A DNA stretch of 64,000 nucleotides from Thermococcus sibiricus MM 739 (GTDB lineage: Archaea > Methanobacteriota_B > Thermococci > Thermococcales > Thermococcaceae). Location of the stretch: NCBI RefSeq assembly GCF_000022545.1, contig NC_012883.1, positions 186,001 to 250,000 on the forward strand, read 5' to 3'. Position numbers and translations under genes: made by a program. This document shows, one piece after another, positions 15,328 through 24,473 of the stretch. Below the pieces are notes generated by a model that was not told where the DNA came from, did no database searches, and saw only the letters and a list, made by a program, of their open reading frames with translations. The first letter of the stretch is position 1, and each line of letters begins with the position of its first letter.

Positions 15328-16095
15328 TCAAACGCCTCTTGTCATTTTGTTTAAGAATTCAAGGCTTTTTAAAATGTCTTCAAAGGTTTTCACTTCTAAT
15401 GACATAGGAATATTCCTAAGTTGATTTATTAGGGTTTTCCAAGGTATGTTACCCTCCCCAAGGGCTAGATGGGAGTCATTTGCGCCATGATTATCACTTA
15501 GGTGTGCATAAATAATTCTATCTTCTAAAAGCTCAATAAACCTATCAAACTGAGCATTAACGGTATTTAAATGCCCGATATCAAAAGTAACCAATATCTC
15601 CGTTCCATCTACCAATTCTTTAATACGTTCCGGTGTTTGGCCATCGAGAATAGGGTATGATGGCATATTCTCCAGAGCCACTGTTATTCCAATTTTTTGG
15701 GAAATTTTACTAATTTCTTCTAATGATCGTTTTTGAACTTTTTCGTAGGCCTTTGGAAAACGGCTACTTAAAGGCGAATAATGACCAGGATGGATAACTA
15801 CAAGTGCAGAACCCATCTCATGTGCAATTTCAAAGGTTTCAAAGAGGAGTTCTAGTGAGATCCTCCTAATTTTCTCGTTTAGGGAGCCCATGTTTACATC
15901 ACTGAAGGGAGCATGGATAATATTCTTTAACTTGGCCTCTTCCAGAAAATCCATTTGTATTTTGTAATTATGCCGGTTTAGTGTGTGATATCCTTCGTTC
16001 ACTATTTCTATAAAATCGATTTTAAGTTGGCTTATTTTATGAAGGGCAAGAGTGAGGCTTTTGTTGTATAATGCTTGTGTTGAGACTCCTATCAC
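15328..16095 (-). CDS. Xylose isomerase-like TIM-barrel protein
   Basis: The 255-residue protein is of the sugar phosphate isomerase/epimerase / AP endonuclease 2 superfamily. Metal-ligand candidates occur in IHAPFSD, VIHPGHYSP, ALENMPSYP, TFDIGHLNT and YAHLSDNHGANDSHLALGEG, the usual order of His, Glu and Asp ligands. I prefer the GTG at 16095 (MIGVSTQ), because the upstream GTG at 16104 lies inside the ribosome-binding site. The substrate (sugar, inositol or damaged DNA) is not decided by sequence. There are no clear sugar-operon neighbours. Confidence 0.82.
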   Translation of the reverse strand: MIGVSTQALYNKSLTLALHKISQLKIDFIEIVNEGYHTLNRHNYKIQMDFLEEAKLKNIIHAPFSDVNMGSLNEKIRRISLELLFETFEIAHEMGSALVVIHPGHYSPLSSRFPKAYEKVQKRSLEEISKISQKIGITVALENMPSYPILDGQTPERIKELVDGTEILVTFDIGHLNTVNAQFDRFIELLEDRIIYAHLSDNHGANDSHLALGEGNIPWKTLINQLRNIPMSLEVKTFEDILKSLEFLNKMTRGV

Positions 16096-16138
16096 TTTTT
16101 TCACCTGGAAGAATAAAAAGAGAGAGTATAAAAAGATA

Positions 16139-16807
16139 TCAGTCTCCAGATTTAGGCAAAAATGGAATTAGCCAGTCTAAAAAGCTGTCTATGCTTCTTG
16201 TTTGTATATATAAGGTGCCGCTTCCATAAAATTCAGCAACAAGACCTTCTCCACCGAATATTGTGCTCTTAAGTCCACCTACTCTTTTTACTCTAAAATC
16301 AAGTCCTTCTGTGAAGGCTACTAAGTGGCCCGTATCTATGATAAATCTTTCGTTCCTCAGTTCTTTTTTATAAATTCCTCCAAAACTTGAAAGAAACACT
16401 GTACCTTCTCCACTTAATTTTAAAAGGAATAGGCCTTCTCTTGAGAAGAATGTCTTTGCACCACCAAATTTTGTGTTTATTTCAATAGTTTCTGAGCTTG
16501 CCAAAAATGCACCACTTTGAGCATACAATGTTCCCCTAATCTCTAATGCCTCTATATCTCCCATGTAAGCAGGTGCAAGGCCAATATTTCCTTTTCCTTC
16601 TTCGGCTCTAAAAGTATTTATGAAAATGCTCTCTCCACCAAGCATCGAACGTTTTAGGGCTTTAAAGACCCCTCCGGTTTTTGTTTCTATTTTTATGGTA
16701 GGGCTCATATGTACCATTGCACCGGGTTCAGCTTTAATGGCCTCTCCTTCTTCAAGCTCCACTTCAACCAAGCTAAAACTAGGTCGTTGAATAATTTCGT
16801 ATCTCAT
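16139..16807 (-). CDS. AIM24 / TIGR00266 family protein
   Basis: The 222-residue beta-rich protein has the AIM24 pattern EGEAIKAEPGAMVHMSPTIKIETKTGG, then GGESIFINTF, GLAPAYMGDIEAL and a late GLVAEFYGSGTLYIQTRS. The yeast namesake affects mitochondrial inner-membrane organisation; the prokaryotic role is unknown. It has no signal peptide or membrane segment. It precedes the TIM-barrel gene by about 43 bp in the same direction, which is loose linkage. Confidence 0.85.
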   Translation of the reverse strand: MRYEIIQRPSFSLVEVELEEGEAIKAEPGAMVHMSPTIKIETKTGGVFKALKRSMLGGESIFINTFRAEEGKGNIGLAPAYMGDIEALEIRGTLYAQSGAFLASSETIEINTKFGGAKTFFSREGLFLLKLSGEGTVFLSSFGGIYKKELRNERFIIDTGHLVAFTEGLDFRVKRVGGLKSTIFGGEGLVAEFYGSGTLYIQTRSIDSFLDWLIPFLPKSGD

Positions 16808-16857
16808 TCATAACACCAAGAATAGGTGTGATTTGAAGTATATAAACTTTATTTGCT

Positions 16858-17559
16858 TTATTTTATATCTTCTTTTTTTATAAGGTTGTTATTGTATGGA
16901 CAAAGATCCTGAAAGAAGCATTCGTGACATTTTGGTCCTATTGGCTTGCAAATACGTTTTCCATGATCTACCATTGCGTGATTTATATATATCCACAAGT
17001 CCTCCGGGATCAACTTTTTTAAATACTCCTCAACTTTCTCTGGTGCAACCGTTGGGGGAGCTAAGCCTAAGCGTTTGCTTATTCTGTTTACGTGGGTATC
17101 AACAGGGATAGTTTGTTTTCCAAATCCGTAAGCTAAGACAATGTTTGCACACTTTCTTCCGATTCCTGGAAGTTTCATAAGTTCCTCAATTTTATTCGGA
17201 ACTCTCCCACGATATTCTCTCAAAATTATCTGGGAAGTTCGGACTATCCATTCCCCTTTGGTTTTCCATAGGCCAACACCATTGTTTCTTAAAAACTCTT
17301 GCATTTCTTCTACAGGTGCATTGGCAATGTTTTCAATATTCTTGTATTTTTTGAAGAGCATCTTCCCTACCTTGTTTGTAACCTCATCTCTCATTCTTTG
17401 CGAGATTATACAGTAAATGAGTGTTTTATAGGGATCTCCAGTTAGGAGTTTTTCTCTTTGATAGTGGTTTATCAGGCGTTTCACTATCTCTTTGGCTCTC
17501 CTTTTCTTCTCTTCCCAGTTTTCTTCAAAGGTGAATGAGTGTGAGTTTTTTGCCGCCAT
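16858..17559 (-). CDS. nth: Endonuclease III
   Basis: The 233-residue DNA glycosylase/AP lyase removes oxidised pyrimidines in base-excision repair. The helix-hairpin-helix is LPGIGRKCANIVL, where the lysine is the lyase nucleophile. The catalytic Asp is in VDTHVNR. A [4Fe-4S] cluster loop with spacing C-x6-C-x2-C-x5-C is present (ICKPIGPKCHECFFQDLCP). The start at 17559 has GGTGATCC upstream and overlaps the preceding gene by 35 bp, an unusually long overlap for this order. Confidence 0.94.
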   Translation of the reverse strand: MAAKNSHSFTFEENWEEKKRRAKEIVKRLINHYQREKLLTGDPYKTLIYCIISQRMRDEVTNKVGKMLFKKYKNIENIANAPVEEMQEFLRNNGVGLWKTKGEWIVRTSQIILREYRGRVPNKIEELMKLPGIGRKCANIVLAYGFGKQTIPVDTHVNRISKRLGLAPPTVAPEKVEEYLKKLIPEDLWIYINHAMVDHGKRICKPIGPKCHECFFQDLCPYNNNLIKKEDIK

Positions 17560-17959
17560 TATGGATCACCGCTATAATTCCATTTGAGGCCTTGGCCTTT
17601 TTGAGATTGTCGAACTTTTGGTTAAAAATCTTGTGCCCTTTTTGGTTTAAAATCAGAACTTCATTTTCAAGAAGTATCACGATCCATTTTTCAGAGAAAA
17701 GCACGTCTCTAATCTCTTTTTCAAAATCCAATGTTAGACTAAATATCTCCTCCTCAGTAAGCTCTATTTTCGTGTCCTTGTTTACCCTTATGAGTTTTGG
17801 TTCACTGTATATTACCTTAAATTGAAGGGCTTTTCCTAAAAGGTCTATCTCTACAGTATCTCCTTCTTTAACTTCTTTTCCTATAAGTTTTGCTCTTATG
17901 ACCTCTATAAAATCAGGTGTTAAAGGAGCATCAAAAATCGGCTTTAATACAACTTTCAT
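17525..17959 (-). CDS. Hypothetical protein with CDC48 N-domain-like stretch
   Basis: This 144-residue protein begins MKVVLKPIFDAPLTPDFIEV. Residues 25-65 (KEGDTVEIDLLGKALQFKVI, SEPKLIRVNKDTKIEL) resemble the second N-terminal subdomain of CDC48/VAT AAA ATPases. The C-terminal half looks like repeated short beta strands. There is no ATPase domain. The start at 17959 is chosen by the family-like beginning; the frame is open upstream but that runs into the promoter of the divergent padR gene. It overlaps nth by 35 bp, suggesting co-expression. Function unknown. Confidence 0.72.
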   Translation of the reverse strand: MKVVLKPIFDAPLTPDFIEVIRAKLIGKEVKEGDTVEIDLLGKALQFKVIYSEPKLIRVNKDTKIELTEEEIFSLTLDFEKEIRDVLFSEKWIVILLENEVLILNQKGHKIFNQKFDNLKKAKASNGIIAVIHNGGKKLTLIHL

Positions 17960-18028
17960 GAATTTCCACCCACTCAATATACTCACTGAATTATAATAAG
18001 GGTTTTGAACCACAAACTTTATAATCGA

Positions 18029-18046
18029 ATATATCTTTTGATATAT
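18029..18046. promoter_or_regulatory. Inverted repeat operator candidate before padR
   Basis: ATATATC (18029-18035) and GATATAT (18040-18046) form a perfect 7-bp inverted repeat with a TTTT spacer. It lies just downstream of a TATA-like TTTATAAT (near 18019-18025) and 13 bp before the padR start, the position expected for an autorepressor. Confidence 0.5.
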
Positions 18047-18058
18047 CTGGTGAGATAT

Positions 18059-18514
18059 ATGGAAAGACCAAAGTATAAAGGCCATCTTAAGCTCCTTATC
18101 CTTTATCTGCTAAAGGAAAAGCCACAACATGGGTATGGAATAATGTATGAGCTTGAAACTAGATATGGCATCCCAACTCCAAGTCCGGGGGCCATATATC
18201 CTATTTTATCAGGTTTAAAAAGAAATGGCCTGATTAGAGTAGCTGGGAAAGGTAAAAGAGAGAAGAAACTCTATCAAATAACAGATAGAGGGAAGGAATA
18301 TCTTGATGAACATAAAAATGAGCTTTTTGAAGTTATCAGGATGATAGAATCCTTTAAGGAATTTAGAAGTCTTGGAGGGAATGAGCTCAAAGAAGCAATT
18401 AAGGAAGTTTTTATGGCCATTCCATCACTTACAGAGGAACAAAAAAAAGCACTTTCAGATGAGATTGAAGAATTTACGAGGAAAATTAGACTAATAATCT
18501 TAGGGGGGAAGTGA
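18059..18514 (+). CDS. PadR-family transcriptional regulator
   Basis: The 151-residue winged-helix protein contains LLLLYLLKEKPQHGYGIMYEL-type PadR helices, PTPSPGAIYPILSGLKRNGLI (recognition helix) and KKLYQITDRGKEYLDEH (wing), followed by a C-terminal helical dimerisation region. PadR proteins often repress drug exporters and respond to their substrates. The start at 18059 is preceded by GGTGAGATAT. It is the first gene of an operon with a DrrAB-type ABC exporter, one base apart, so it most likely controls this exporter and itself through the inverted repeat upstream. Confidence 0.92.
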   Translation: MERPKYKGHLKLLILYLLKEKPQHGYGIMYELETRYGIPTPSPGAIYPILSGLKRNGLIRVAGKGKREKKLYQITDRGKEYLDEHKNELFEVIRMIESFKEFRSLGGNELKEAIKEVFMAIPSLTEEQKKALSDEIEEFTRKIRLIILGGK

Positions 18515-18515
18515 A

Positions 18516-19496
18516 ATGTATGCTATTGAAGTTGAAAATTTGGTAAAGAAATATGGAGATTTTGAAGCTGTTAAAGGTATCTCATTCAAAGTAAATAAGG
18601 GAGAGATATTTGCATTTTTGGGTCCCAATGGGGCGGGTAAGACTACTACTGTTCATGTACTTACCACTCTCCTTAGATTAACCTCTGGAAAAGCCATTGT
18701 AGCAGGACACGATGTTGTAAAGGAACCAATGGAGGTTAGGAAAAAGATTGGCATTGTATTTCAGGATCCTAGCTTGGATAGAGAGTTGACGGCTTATGAG
18801 AACATGTATATTCATGGAAGAATTTACGGTTTAACTGGAAATAAATTGGAAGAAAAGATAGAAAGGCTCCTTAAATTTGTTGAATTGTGGGAGTTCAAAG
18901 ATAAACCTGTAAAGATGTTCAGTGGAGGCATGCAGAGGAGACTCGAAATAGCACGTTCACTTCTTCATGAGCCAGAAATTCTTTTCTTGGATGAACCTAC
19001 AATAGGTCTTGATCCTCAAACAAGAGCTCACATCTGGGATTACATTAAAGCAATGAAAGAAGAACACAATATGACGATTTTCTTGACAACACATTATATG
19101 GATGAGGCCGAACAGCTAGCAGACAGAATTGCTATAATTGATCATGGTAAGATAATTGCAGAAGGAACGGCCAATGAGTTGAAAAAATTGGTTGGTAATG
19201 ATGTAGTTTATCTTAAACTTGAAGCTCTGGAAGAAGTTAAATGCTTAAAAGCGGAGTTTATTAAGGGTTGTAAAATTTTATCTGACGGAAAGGTGCAATT
19301 AGAAGTGGAAAATGCTGCAGAAGCTCTCCCAAAGCTCTTTACTTTGGTCCAGCACTTAGGAGTTAAAATTCTTGAGGTTACCTATCACAGGCCTACGCTT
19401 AATGATGTTTTCCTACACTTAACTGGGAGAGAGATAAGAGAAGAAAGTGGAGAAAATGCATTCAAGAGAATGGCTCGTATGAGGATGAGAAGGTGA
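18516..19496 (+). CDS. DrrA-type ABC exporter ATPase
   Basis: The 326-residue ATPase has Walker A GPNGAGKTTT, signature FSGGMQRRLEIA, Walker B EILFLDEPTIGLD and switch His in TTHYMDEAEQ. The 100-residue C-terminal extension including RPTLNDVFLHLTGRE is typical of DrrA/CcmA-like drug or lipid exporters. It would energise the permease encoded next. It sits between padR and the permease with stop/start overlap. Confidence 0.93.
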   Translation: MYAIEVENLVKKYGDFEAVKGISFKVNKGEIFAFLGPNGAGKTTTVHVLTTLLRLTSGKAIVAGHDVVKEPMEVRKKIGIVFQDPSLDRELTAYENMYIHGRIYGLTGNKLEEKIERLLKFVELWEFKDKPVKMFSGGMQRRLEIARSLLHEPEILFLDEPTIGLDPQTRAHIWDYIKAMKEEHNMTIFLTTHYMDEAEQLADRIAIIDHGKIIAEGTANELKKLVGNDVVYLKLEALEEVKCLKAEFIKGCKILSDGKVQLEVENAAEALPKLFTLVQHLGVKILEVTYHRPTLNDVFLHLTGREIREESGENAFKRMARMRMRR

Positions 19497-19501
19497 TGAA
19501 A

Positions 19502-20272
19502 ATGAGGGCGTTTATCACTATGATTTACAGGCAGACAAAGCGTTTTTTTAGAGCACGGTCGAGGGTAGTAGGAATGATAATAAATCCTCTGATCTGGTTA
19601 GTGTTTTTTGGTCTTGGGTGGAGTAAAGTTTTCAACAATCCTATGGCTAGAACTATATTTGGAGGGGTTGATTATCTCACTTTCCTAGCACCGGGTATAT
19701 TTGCTATGACCATATTCAATCAGAGTTTCGTGAGTGGTGTAAGCGTTATATGGGACAAGCAATTTGGCTTTTTAAAGGAGGTTCTGGTAGCACCAGCTTC
19801 AAGGAAAGAAACTATTCTAGGGAGATTAGCGGGAGATTCACTCCTCACAACAGTCCAAGGCCTTATAATACTCCTATTGACGTTCCTATTGGCAGAAAAT
19901 CTTAAAATTTCCGGAATAATCCCTGCCCTTTTAATAGGCTTTCTGTTAGCTATAGCATTCTCTGGATTTGGAACAAGTCTGGCCCTTAAAATGGAAAGTA
20001 TGGAAGGATTTCAGATGATAATGATGGTCCTAATGTTGCCACTCACGTTCCTCAGCGGGGCCATATATCCAATAGAAGCTATGCCAAGCTGGATGAAGGC
20101 TTTGGCTTATATAAACCCGCTAACCTATGCGGTGGACGGAGCTCGCTATTATCTCGTAGGAGCAAATGTTACCAAGTTTTCCATAACAATCGATTGGGCA
20201 GTGTTGAGTCTCCTTGCAGTTGTATTAGTCAGTCTTGCCATGGTGGAATTTGAAAAAGCAACTATTGATTGA
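19502..20272 (+). CDS. DrrB-type ABC-2 exporter permease
   Basis: The 256-residue protein has about six hydrophobic segments and the ABC-2 permease features: a cytoplasmic start RQTKRFFRARSRVVGMIINPLIW, the middle GFLKEVLVAPASRKETILGR, and late YPIEAMPSWMKALAYINPLTYAVDGAR. With the ATPase it should export a hydrophobic drug or lipid. The ATG at 19502 is chosen since GGTGAT lies 4-5 bases before it; GTG 19493 and ATG 19496 overlap the site. Its 3' end overlaps convergent pgk by 11 bp. Confidence 0.9.
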   Translation: MRAFITMIYRQTKRFFRARSRVVGMIINPLIWLVFFGLGWSKVFNNPMARTIFGGVDYLTFLAPGIFAMTIFNQSFVSGVSVIWDKQFGFLKEVLVAPASRKETILGRLAGDSLLTTVQGLIILLLTFLLAENLKISGIIPALLIGFLLAIAFSGFGTSLALKMESMEGFQMIMMVLMLPLTFLSGAIYPIEAMPSWMKALAYINPLTYAVDGARYYLVGANVTKFSITIDWAVLSLLAVVLVSLAMVEFEKATID

Positions 20273-21503
20273 GCTCTTTTTTATTTTTGAATTTTTCGTA
20301 ACTTATTTTCAAGGCCTGTAATACTGGAAGCGATTGTCCAGCAAAAAATGTCAACATAGCTCCTCCGCCCGTGCTTATATGAGAAATTCCTTTTATATTG
20401 TATTGATATATGCTGGCTATACTATGCCCTCCTCCAACTATAGAAAATGCTTTGCTCTCTCCTATTGCTTTAAATACTTCTACTGTACCTTTAGCAAATT
20501 CTTCAATCTCAAAAACTCCCATTGGACCGTTGGCTACTATTATACTTGCTTCTTTTAGGATCTCGCTATACTTTTCTATTGTTCTGCTCCCAATGTCCAA
20601 AATTGGCCTTTCATCAAATATCCATTGTTTGTCACTTAGCAGGTCTATTTCTACTCTCTCTCCTTTGTATTCAACAGCAAAATCTACGGGGGTTCTTATA
20701 TACGGATAAAATTCATTTAAAATAATTTCTGCTCGATCTACAAGTTTTATTAATCCCTTTTCATCTAGAAAACTGATATTGGCATCTCCTAGGTCAAAAC
20801 CTTTAGCGAGGGTGAATACGTGTCCAACTAAACCTCCAGTTAAAATTAAATCTGCCTTCTCATTTCTTAAAACATTCTCTGCAACGTTTAAGGAATCTTC
20901 TACCTTGGCACCTCCAAGTACGTAGATTTTAGGTCTTTCTAAGCTTTCATAGGCCCTTGTTAAGGCTTTTATTTCTTTTTCCATTAGAAAACCGGGGATC
21001 ATGGGCCTTATTCTTGCAAATCCAACTAATGAAGGTTGAGAGCGGTGAGCAGCAGCGAACGCCTCGTTTACAACATAGTCAATTAAGGGAGATAATTTTC
21101 TAACAAAATGGGTTCTCTCGCAATATTCCAGCGGATTTTGTTTTGTTTCTTCTGCTGCAAACCTAAGGTTTTCGAGCATTAAAACTTCACTGGGCTTTAG
21201 GGCCTTTATGGCGTCTCTTGCACATTTTCCAAAAATGTCATCCACGTATTTTACTTTCACACCCAGGAGAGAACTCAAAATTTCAGCATGTTGCTCTGTG
21301 GTCAAATAATCCTCCTCATAGGGTTTGCTTTGGTGAGTACCAATTACCACTTTTGCTTTATGCTCTAGCAGATATCGTATGGTATGCAGCACGGCTCTAA
21401 ATCTGGCATCACTGATGATCTTCCCATCTTTTACAGGGGAATTAAGGTCTGCTCTGAGAAAAATGACCTTATCATGGTAATTGAAGTCTGATAGCCTGAA
21501 CAT
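20262..21503 (-). CDS. pgk: Phosphoglycerate kinase
   Basis: The 413-residue enzyme interconverts 1,3-bisphosphoglycerate + ADP and 3-phosphoglycerate + ATP. Signature LRADLNSPVKDGKI starts the N-domain, followed by GTHQSKPY, GGAKVEDSLN, ANGPMGVFE and GGGHSIAS in the nucleotide domain. In Thermococcales, glycolytic flux largely uses GAP:ferredoxin oxidoreductase, so PGK serves mainly gluconeogenesis. GGTGAGATC precedes the start. I saw no clear glycolytic motif upstream; a bidirectional TATA-like TTATATAA sits near 21572. Confidence 0.95.
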   Translation of the reverse strand: MFRLSDFNYHDKVIFLRADLNSPVKDGKIISDARFRAVLHTIRYLLEHKAKVVIGTHQSKPYEEDYLTTEQHAEILSSLLGVKVKYVDDIFGKCARDAIKALKPSEVLMLENLRFAAEETKQNPLEYCERTHFVRKLSPLIDYVVNEAFAAAHRSQPSLVGFARIRPMIPGFLMEKEIKALTRAYESLERPKIYVLGGAKVEDSLNVAENVLRNEKADLILTGGLVGHVFTLAKGFDLGDANISFLDEKGLIKLVDRAEIILNEFYPYIRTPVDFAVEYKGERVEIDLLSDKQWIFDERPILDIGSRTIEKYSEILKEASIIVANGPMGVFEIEEFAKGTVEVFKAIGESKAFSIVGGGHSIASIYQYNIKGISHISTGGGAMLTFFAGQSLPVLQALKISYEKFKNKKELNQ

Positions 21504-21703
21504 GATCTCACCTGATTTTTGTAAATTTTGAGAAGTTAAAAGGTTATTCTAAACACTTATGGTGGTAATTGTTATATAAAGGCTTTGTGCTTCAGATGGG
21601 GGAAGGTGATTAGCTAAGATATGAGCGAATTGCATGCCAAAAGGAATTTATATTATAACTACCTAACTTTTGTTAACTGTGGAGAATAATCGGATGTGGT
21701 ATC

Positions 21704-23857
21704 ATGAAGTGGAGTTTAGAAATTTTACAAGAGGCCTCTCGGGAAATTCTAGTTGAAGCTTTGATAAATTTACTTGATAAAATGGGATTTAACAATGTAG
21801 AAAAAATTGAGAACCCAAAAGAGTGGGGTGTAGAAATCTTGGCCCTCAGGGATGATCCCATTGCAGGGTTTGAGAAATATGTAGTGAAGATCAAGCATGA
21901 AGCTTTAGCCTCTTCTCAGGATATTGAATCATTTGGCGAGGCAATAATGAGATCTAAGGCGGATAAAGGGATTTTTCTGGCAATACACGGGTTCACTAAA
22001 GATGCAAAACTGCTTGTGGGGAAAGAGTACAAGGGGAGGATGATTACGTGGGATGGTGAAAAGTTTATTGAAGAATTAAATGCGAGGGAAGTGCCAGTAA
22101 GTAAAGAGTTACTCGAAAAAATTGAGAGAAAAAGAGAGCAGGAAAAACTAGAAGAGAGACGTAAAGGAGCTTTGAAGGTAATCAAATTAGATGTTCCTCT
22201 TTTGTATCCTTTTTCTGCTGACAAAATCTTTGATCAAATAGTCTCTTTACTCGAAAGGGAGTATAAGATAAAAAAAGAGGACATTTTTTTGAAGAAGTTA
22301 ACTTTAGAGGTTTTGGCAGCATATATCTTTTCTTGGTCCTCTCAGATGGATGAGAACATGAAAGATAAGGCTTTAGTCCCATCTAGAGATGAGATATTCC
22401 CCTTTGTGAGTAAGAATGGTGAATTGGAGAAAAGACTCTCTAAAGCACTTCTGGAGAGTGGTTCTGCCATTAAGGCAAGTGAGGTAAGGGTTGTTGAATC
22501 ACTAACACCAAGTGAGGCAGTCTTACTTGTTAAATCAAAACTTGCAGAGGATCTAAAAGTCTCTCAAAGTAGCATCATACTGCATTCCCGGAAAAAGGTA
22601 TATATCCCTCAAAAAGCGATGCTGGATTTGCAAGTTGGAGCAAATTTCGCAAAGGGAAGAGTGGATCTCAAGAGCAAAGAAGCTACTCTTAAAATAGAGC
22701 CTCTTCCCAAAGAGAAACTAATTGAGATTGCCAGAGAAGAATGTAGAAACTTACTTGGTGAGGATCTTGAGGATATCTCACTTAACATAAAGGATAATAT
22801 TGCTATAATAAATGGTCAGGTTAGCAGGTTCCTTTTTGGGGCAGCTGTTCATATATACAGCGGGAGAGTTTTAAAGAGAAAATCAAAGATGAGGAAAGAA
22901 GCAATCCTTTCTGAGGTTTCTGATAGATATCCTGGAGGAAAAGTCATTTCTTTCACTGAAAAAGAGGATAAAGCAATAATTGACGTATTAACTCCAGAAG
23001 GTATTGTGGTTTTGGAATTTAATTTAGAAAATGGAGAGTATAATATTAAGGTCGAACTCTTACATCCGTACAATCTTGCAAAAACTGGAAAAGACCTTAT
23101 TGAAAGCAATTTTGATATAAAACATCTTAAGCTTGGTGACTTTAAGGTTATTAACCACAGGAATATAGAGTTACTTCTAGAAAGCGAGGATGGGAAAGTT
23201 CTGTTAAAAGCCGATGGTAAAAGTGGGGATATCATGGATTATTTTGTCGAGATTAGTCCAAAAAAAGCCAGAAAAATAATCTTGGAAAAATACTCTGGAT
23301 GGCGAATAAAGAAAATAGAAGAGTTAAAAGATAATTATAAAGCAGAATTAGAGAATGACAGACTCCTATTGAGAATTTCTCTTAGTAAAGATGGAAAGAT
23401 ACTAGAAGAGACTGATAAGCATCTAAAAGAGGAAGTTGCAAGAGAAATTGCAGAAAAATTCTTGGATGGGAAGGGCATAAGTGCGGAAATTAAAGAAATA
23501 AAGCTTGATGCCAACTGGCAGGTTAGGTTTGCAGGTGAGGAAAGAGTTGGGGAGATTCTCATAGAAAAGATCTCTGGAAAAGTTTTAAAGAGTGAAATTT
23601 TCCTGACGGAAACTGTGATTGAGGAGATGTATCAAAAACACGTACTGGAGAAGTTTAATGATAAAAATCTGAAAACAGAAACTATAATAGTTCACAAAGA
23701 AAAGGGATATGCAACTATAAAACTCTCTGGGGATGAGGCTTTTTATTATGCAAAACTTGATCTAAGAACAGGAAAATTACTGGAGGAAGATACAGTACCC
23801 AACAAGGGTTTAATAGCAAAAATAAAGAAATTGCAATTGGATGCAAAATATAAATAG
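21704..23857 (+). CDS. Mrr-like nuclease-fold protein with PepSY-like repeats
   Basis: The 717-residue protein has no signal peptide. Residues 1-130 look like an Mrr-type restriction-endonuclease fold: a helix, GVEILALRDD, FEKYVVKIKHEA and SKADKGIFLAI. The usual Asp is Glu and the QxK motif is KIK, so cleavage activity is uncertain. A charged linker follows. Residues 334-700 contain about five units of 55-65 residues, each a helix then strands ending in phrases such as HIYSGRVLK, SKDGKILEE, KISGKVLKS and LRTGKLLEE, much like PepSY domains, which normally lie outside the cell. It is a single gene with TATA near 21650, convergent with the next gene. Confidence 0.72.
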   Translation: MKWSLEILQEASREILVEALINLLDKMGFNNVEKIENPKEWGVEILALRDDPIAGFEKYVVKIKHEALASSQDIESFGEAIMRSKADKGIFLAIHGFTKDAKLLVGKEYKGRMITWDGEKFIEELNAREVPVSKELLEKIERKREQEKLEERRKGALKVIKLDVPLLYPFSADKIFDQIVSLLEREYKIKKEDIFLKKLTLEVLAAYIFSWSSQMDENMKDKALVPSRDEIFPFVSKNGELEKRLSKALLESGSAIKASEVRVVESLTPSEAVLLVKSKLAEDLKVSQSSIILHSRKKVYIPQKAMLDLQVGANFAKGRVDLKSKEATLKIEPLPKEKLIEIAREECRNLLGEDLEDISLNIKDNIAIINGQVSRFLFGAAVHIYSGRVLKRKSKMRKEAILSEVSDRYPGGKVISFTEKEDKAIIDVLTPEGIVVLEFNLENGEYNIKVELLHPYNLAKTGKDLIESNFDIKHLKLGDFKVINHRNIELLLESEDGKVLLKADGKSGDIMDYFVEISPKKARKIILEKYSGWRIKKIEELKDNYKAELENDRLLLRISLSKDGKILEETDKHLKEEVAREIAEKFLDGKGISAEIKEIKLDANWQVRFAGEERVGEILIEKISGKVLKSEIFLTETVIEEMYQKHVLEKFNDKNLKTETIIVHKEKGYATIKLSGDEAFYYAKLDLRTGKLLEEDTVPNKGLIAKIKKLQLDAKYK

Positions 23858-23861
23858 GTGA

Positions 23862-24473
23862 TCAAGTCATTAAAAGGCTCTCAATGAGCTTTATGGCCTC
23901 TACTATTTTTGTTTCTGGAACTTCTTCCTCCGGTAATTCTAGATTAATCACGAGTCTCTCCTCTTGTTCTCCCTCATCTAGGCCGTATACTTCAAGTTCT
24001 TCGATATCCACATCTTCGAAAAAATTCTCTATTTCTGGCCCTATGACTTTTTTGTCATTCCCGTAAACTTCCACTCTTATTAGGTCATCTTTGGATGAGG
24101 TCATAACTGCTATTTCATAATCTCCAATTTTCTTTGTGAATTTTATTATATTTCCATACCCTAAAACTTCTTCATTAAAACCAAGTTTTTTCATAACACT
24201 TCTCATTCTCTCAATCTTAGCTTTTATCCTGTTTAACAGTCTATCTCTCAATTTATAACTCTCTTCCAAGGCTCTTTTTATGCCTTCACTCGCCTTTTCA
24301 ACCTCTCCTTCCCATATTCCAATCAGTTTTATACCAGAAGAAGTTGGCCGGAGTTCGATCTTCAAATTTTCTATATCAAAATCCTTTAAATCTTCGATTT
24401 TAAGCTCGCTAATACTGAGGATATCAAATTCAATTCGAACTAGATTCCCAAAGGCTTTTCCTCTAAATTTCAA
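23862..24473 (-). CDS. Hypothetical protein
   Basis: This 203-residue, soluble, charged protein opens with MKFRGKAFGNLVRIEFDI. A central helix around residues 60-95 (EKASEGIKRALEESYKLRDRLLNRIKAK) separates two beta-rich parts, and the C-terminus is acidic with a final helix. I do not recognise the family. It is convergent with the Mrr/PepSY-like gene with a gap of only 4 bp. On the minus strand a TATA-like TTTTTAAA lies near 24509 before a C-rich leader. Confidence 0.65.
   Translation of the reverse strand: MKFRGKAFGNLVRIEFDILSISELKIEDLKDFDIENLKIELRPTSSGIKLIGIWEGEVEKASEGIKRALEESYKLRDRLLNRIKAKIERMRSVMKKLGFNEEVLGYGNIIKFTKKIGDYEIAVMTSSKDDLIRVEVYGNDKKVIGPEIENFFEDVDIEELEVYGLDEGEQEERLVINLELPEEEVPETKIVEAIKLIESLLMT

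Noticed and set aside
21620-21688. Short frame MSELHAKRNLYYNYLTFVNCGE before the Mrr-like gene
   Set aside because: It contains the TATA-like sequence of the next gene, the ribosome-binding site is badly spaced, and the peptide has no recognisable feature.
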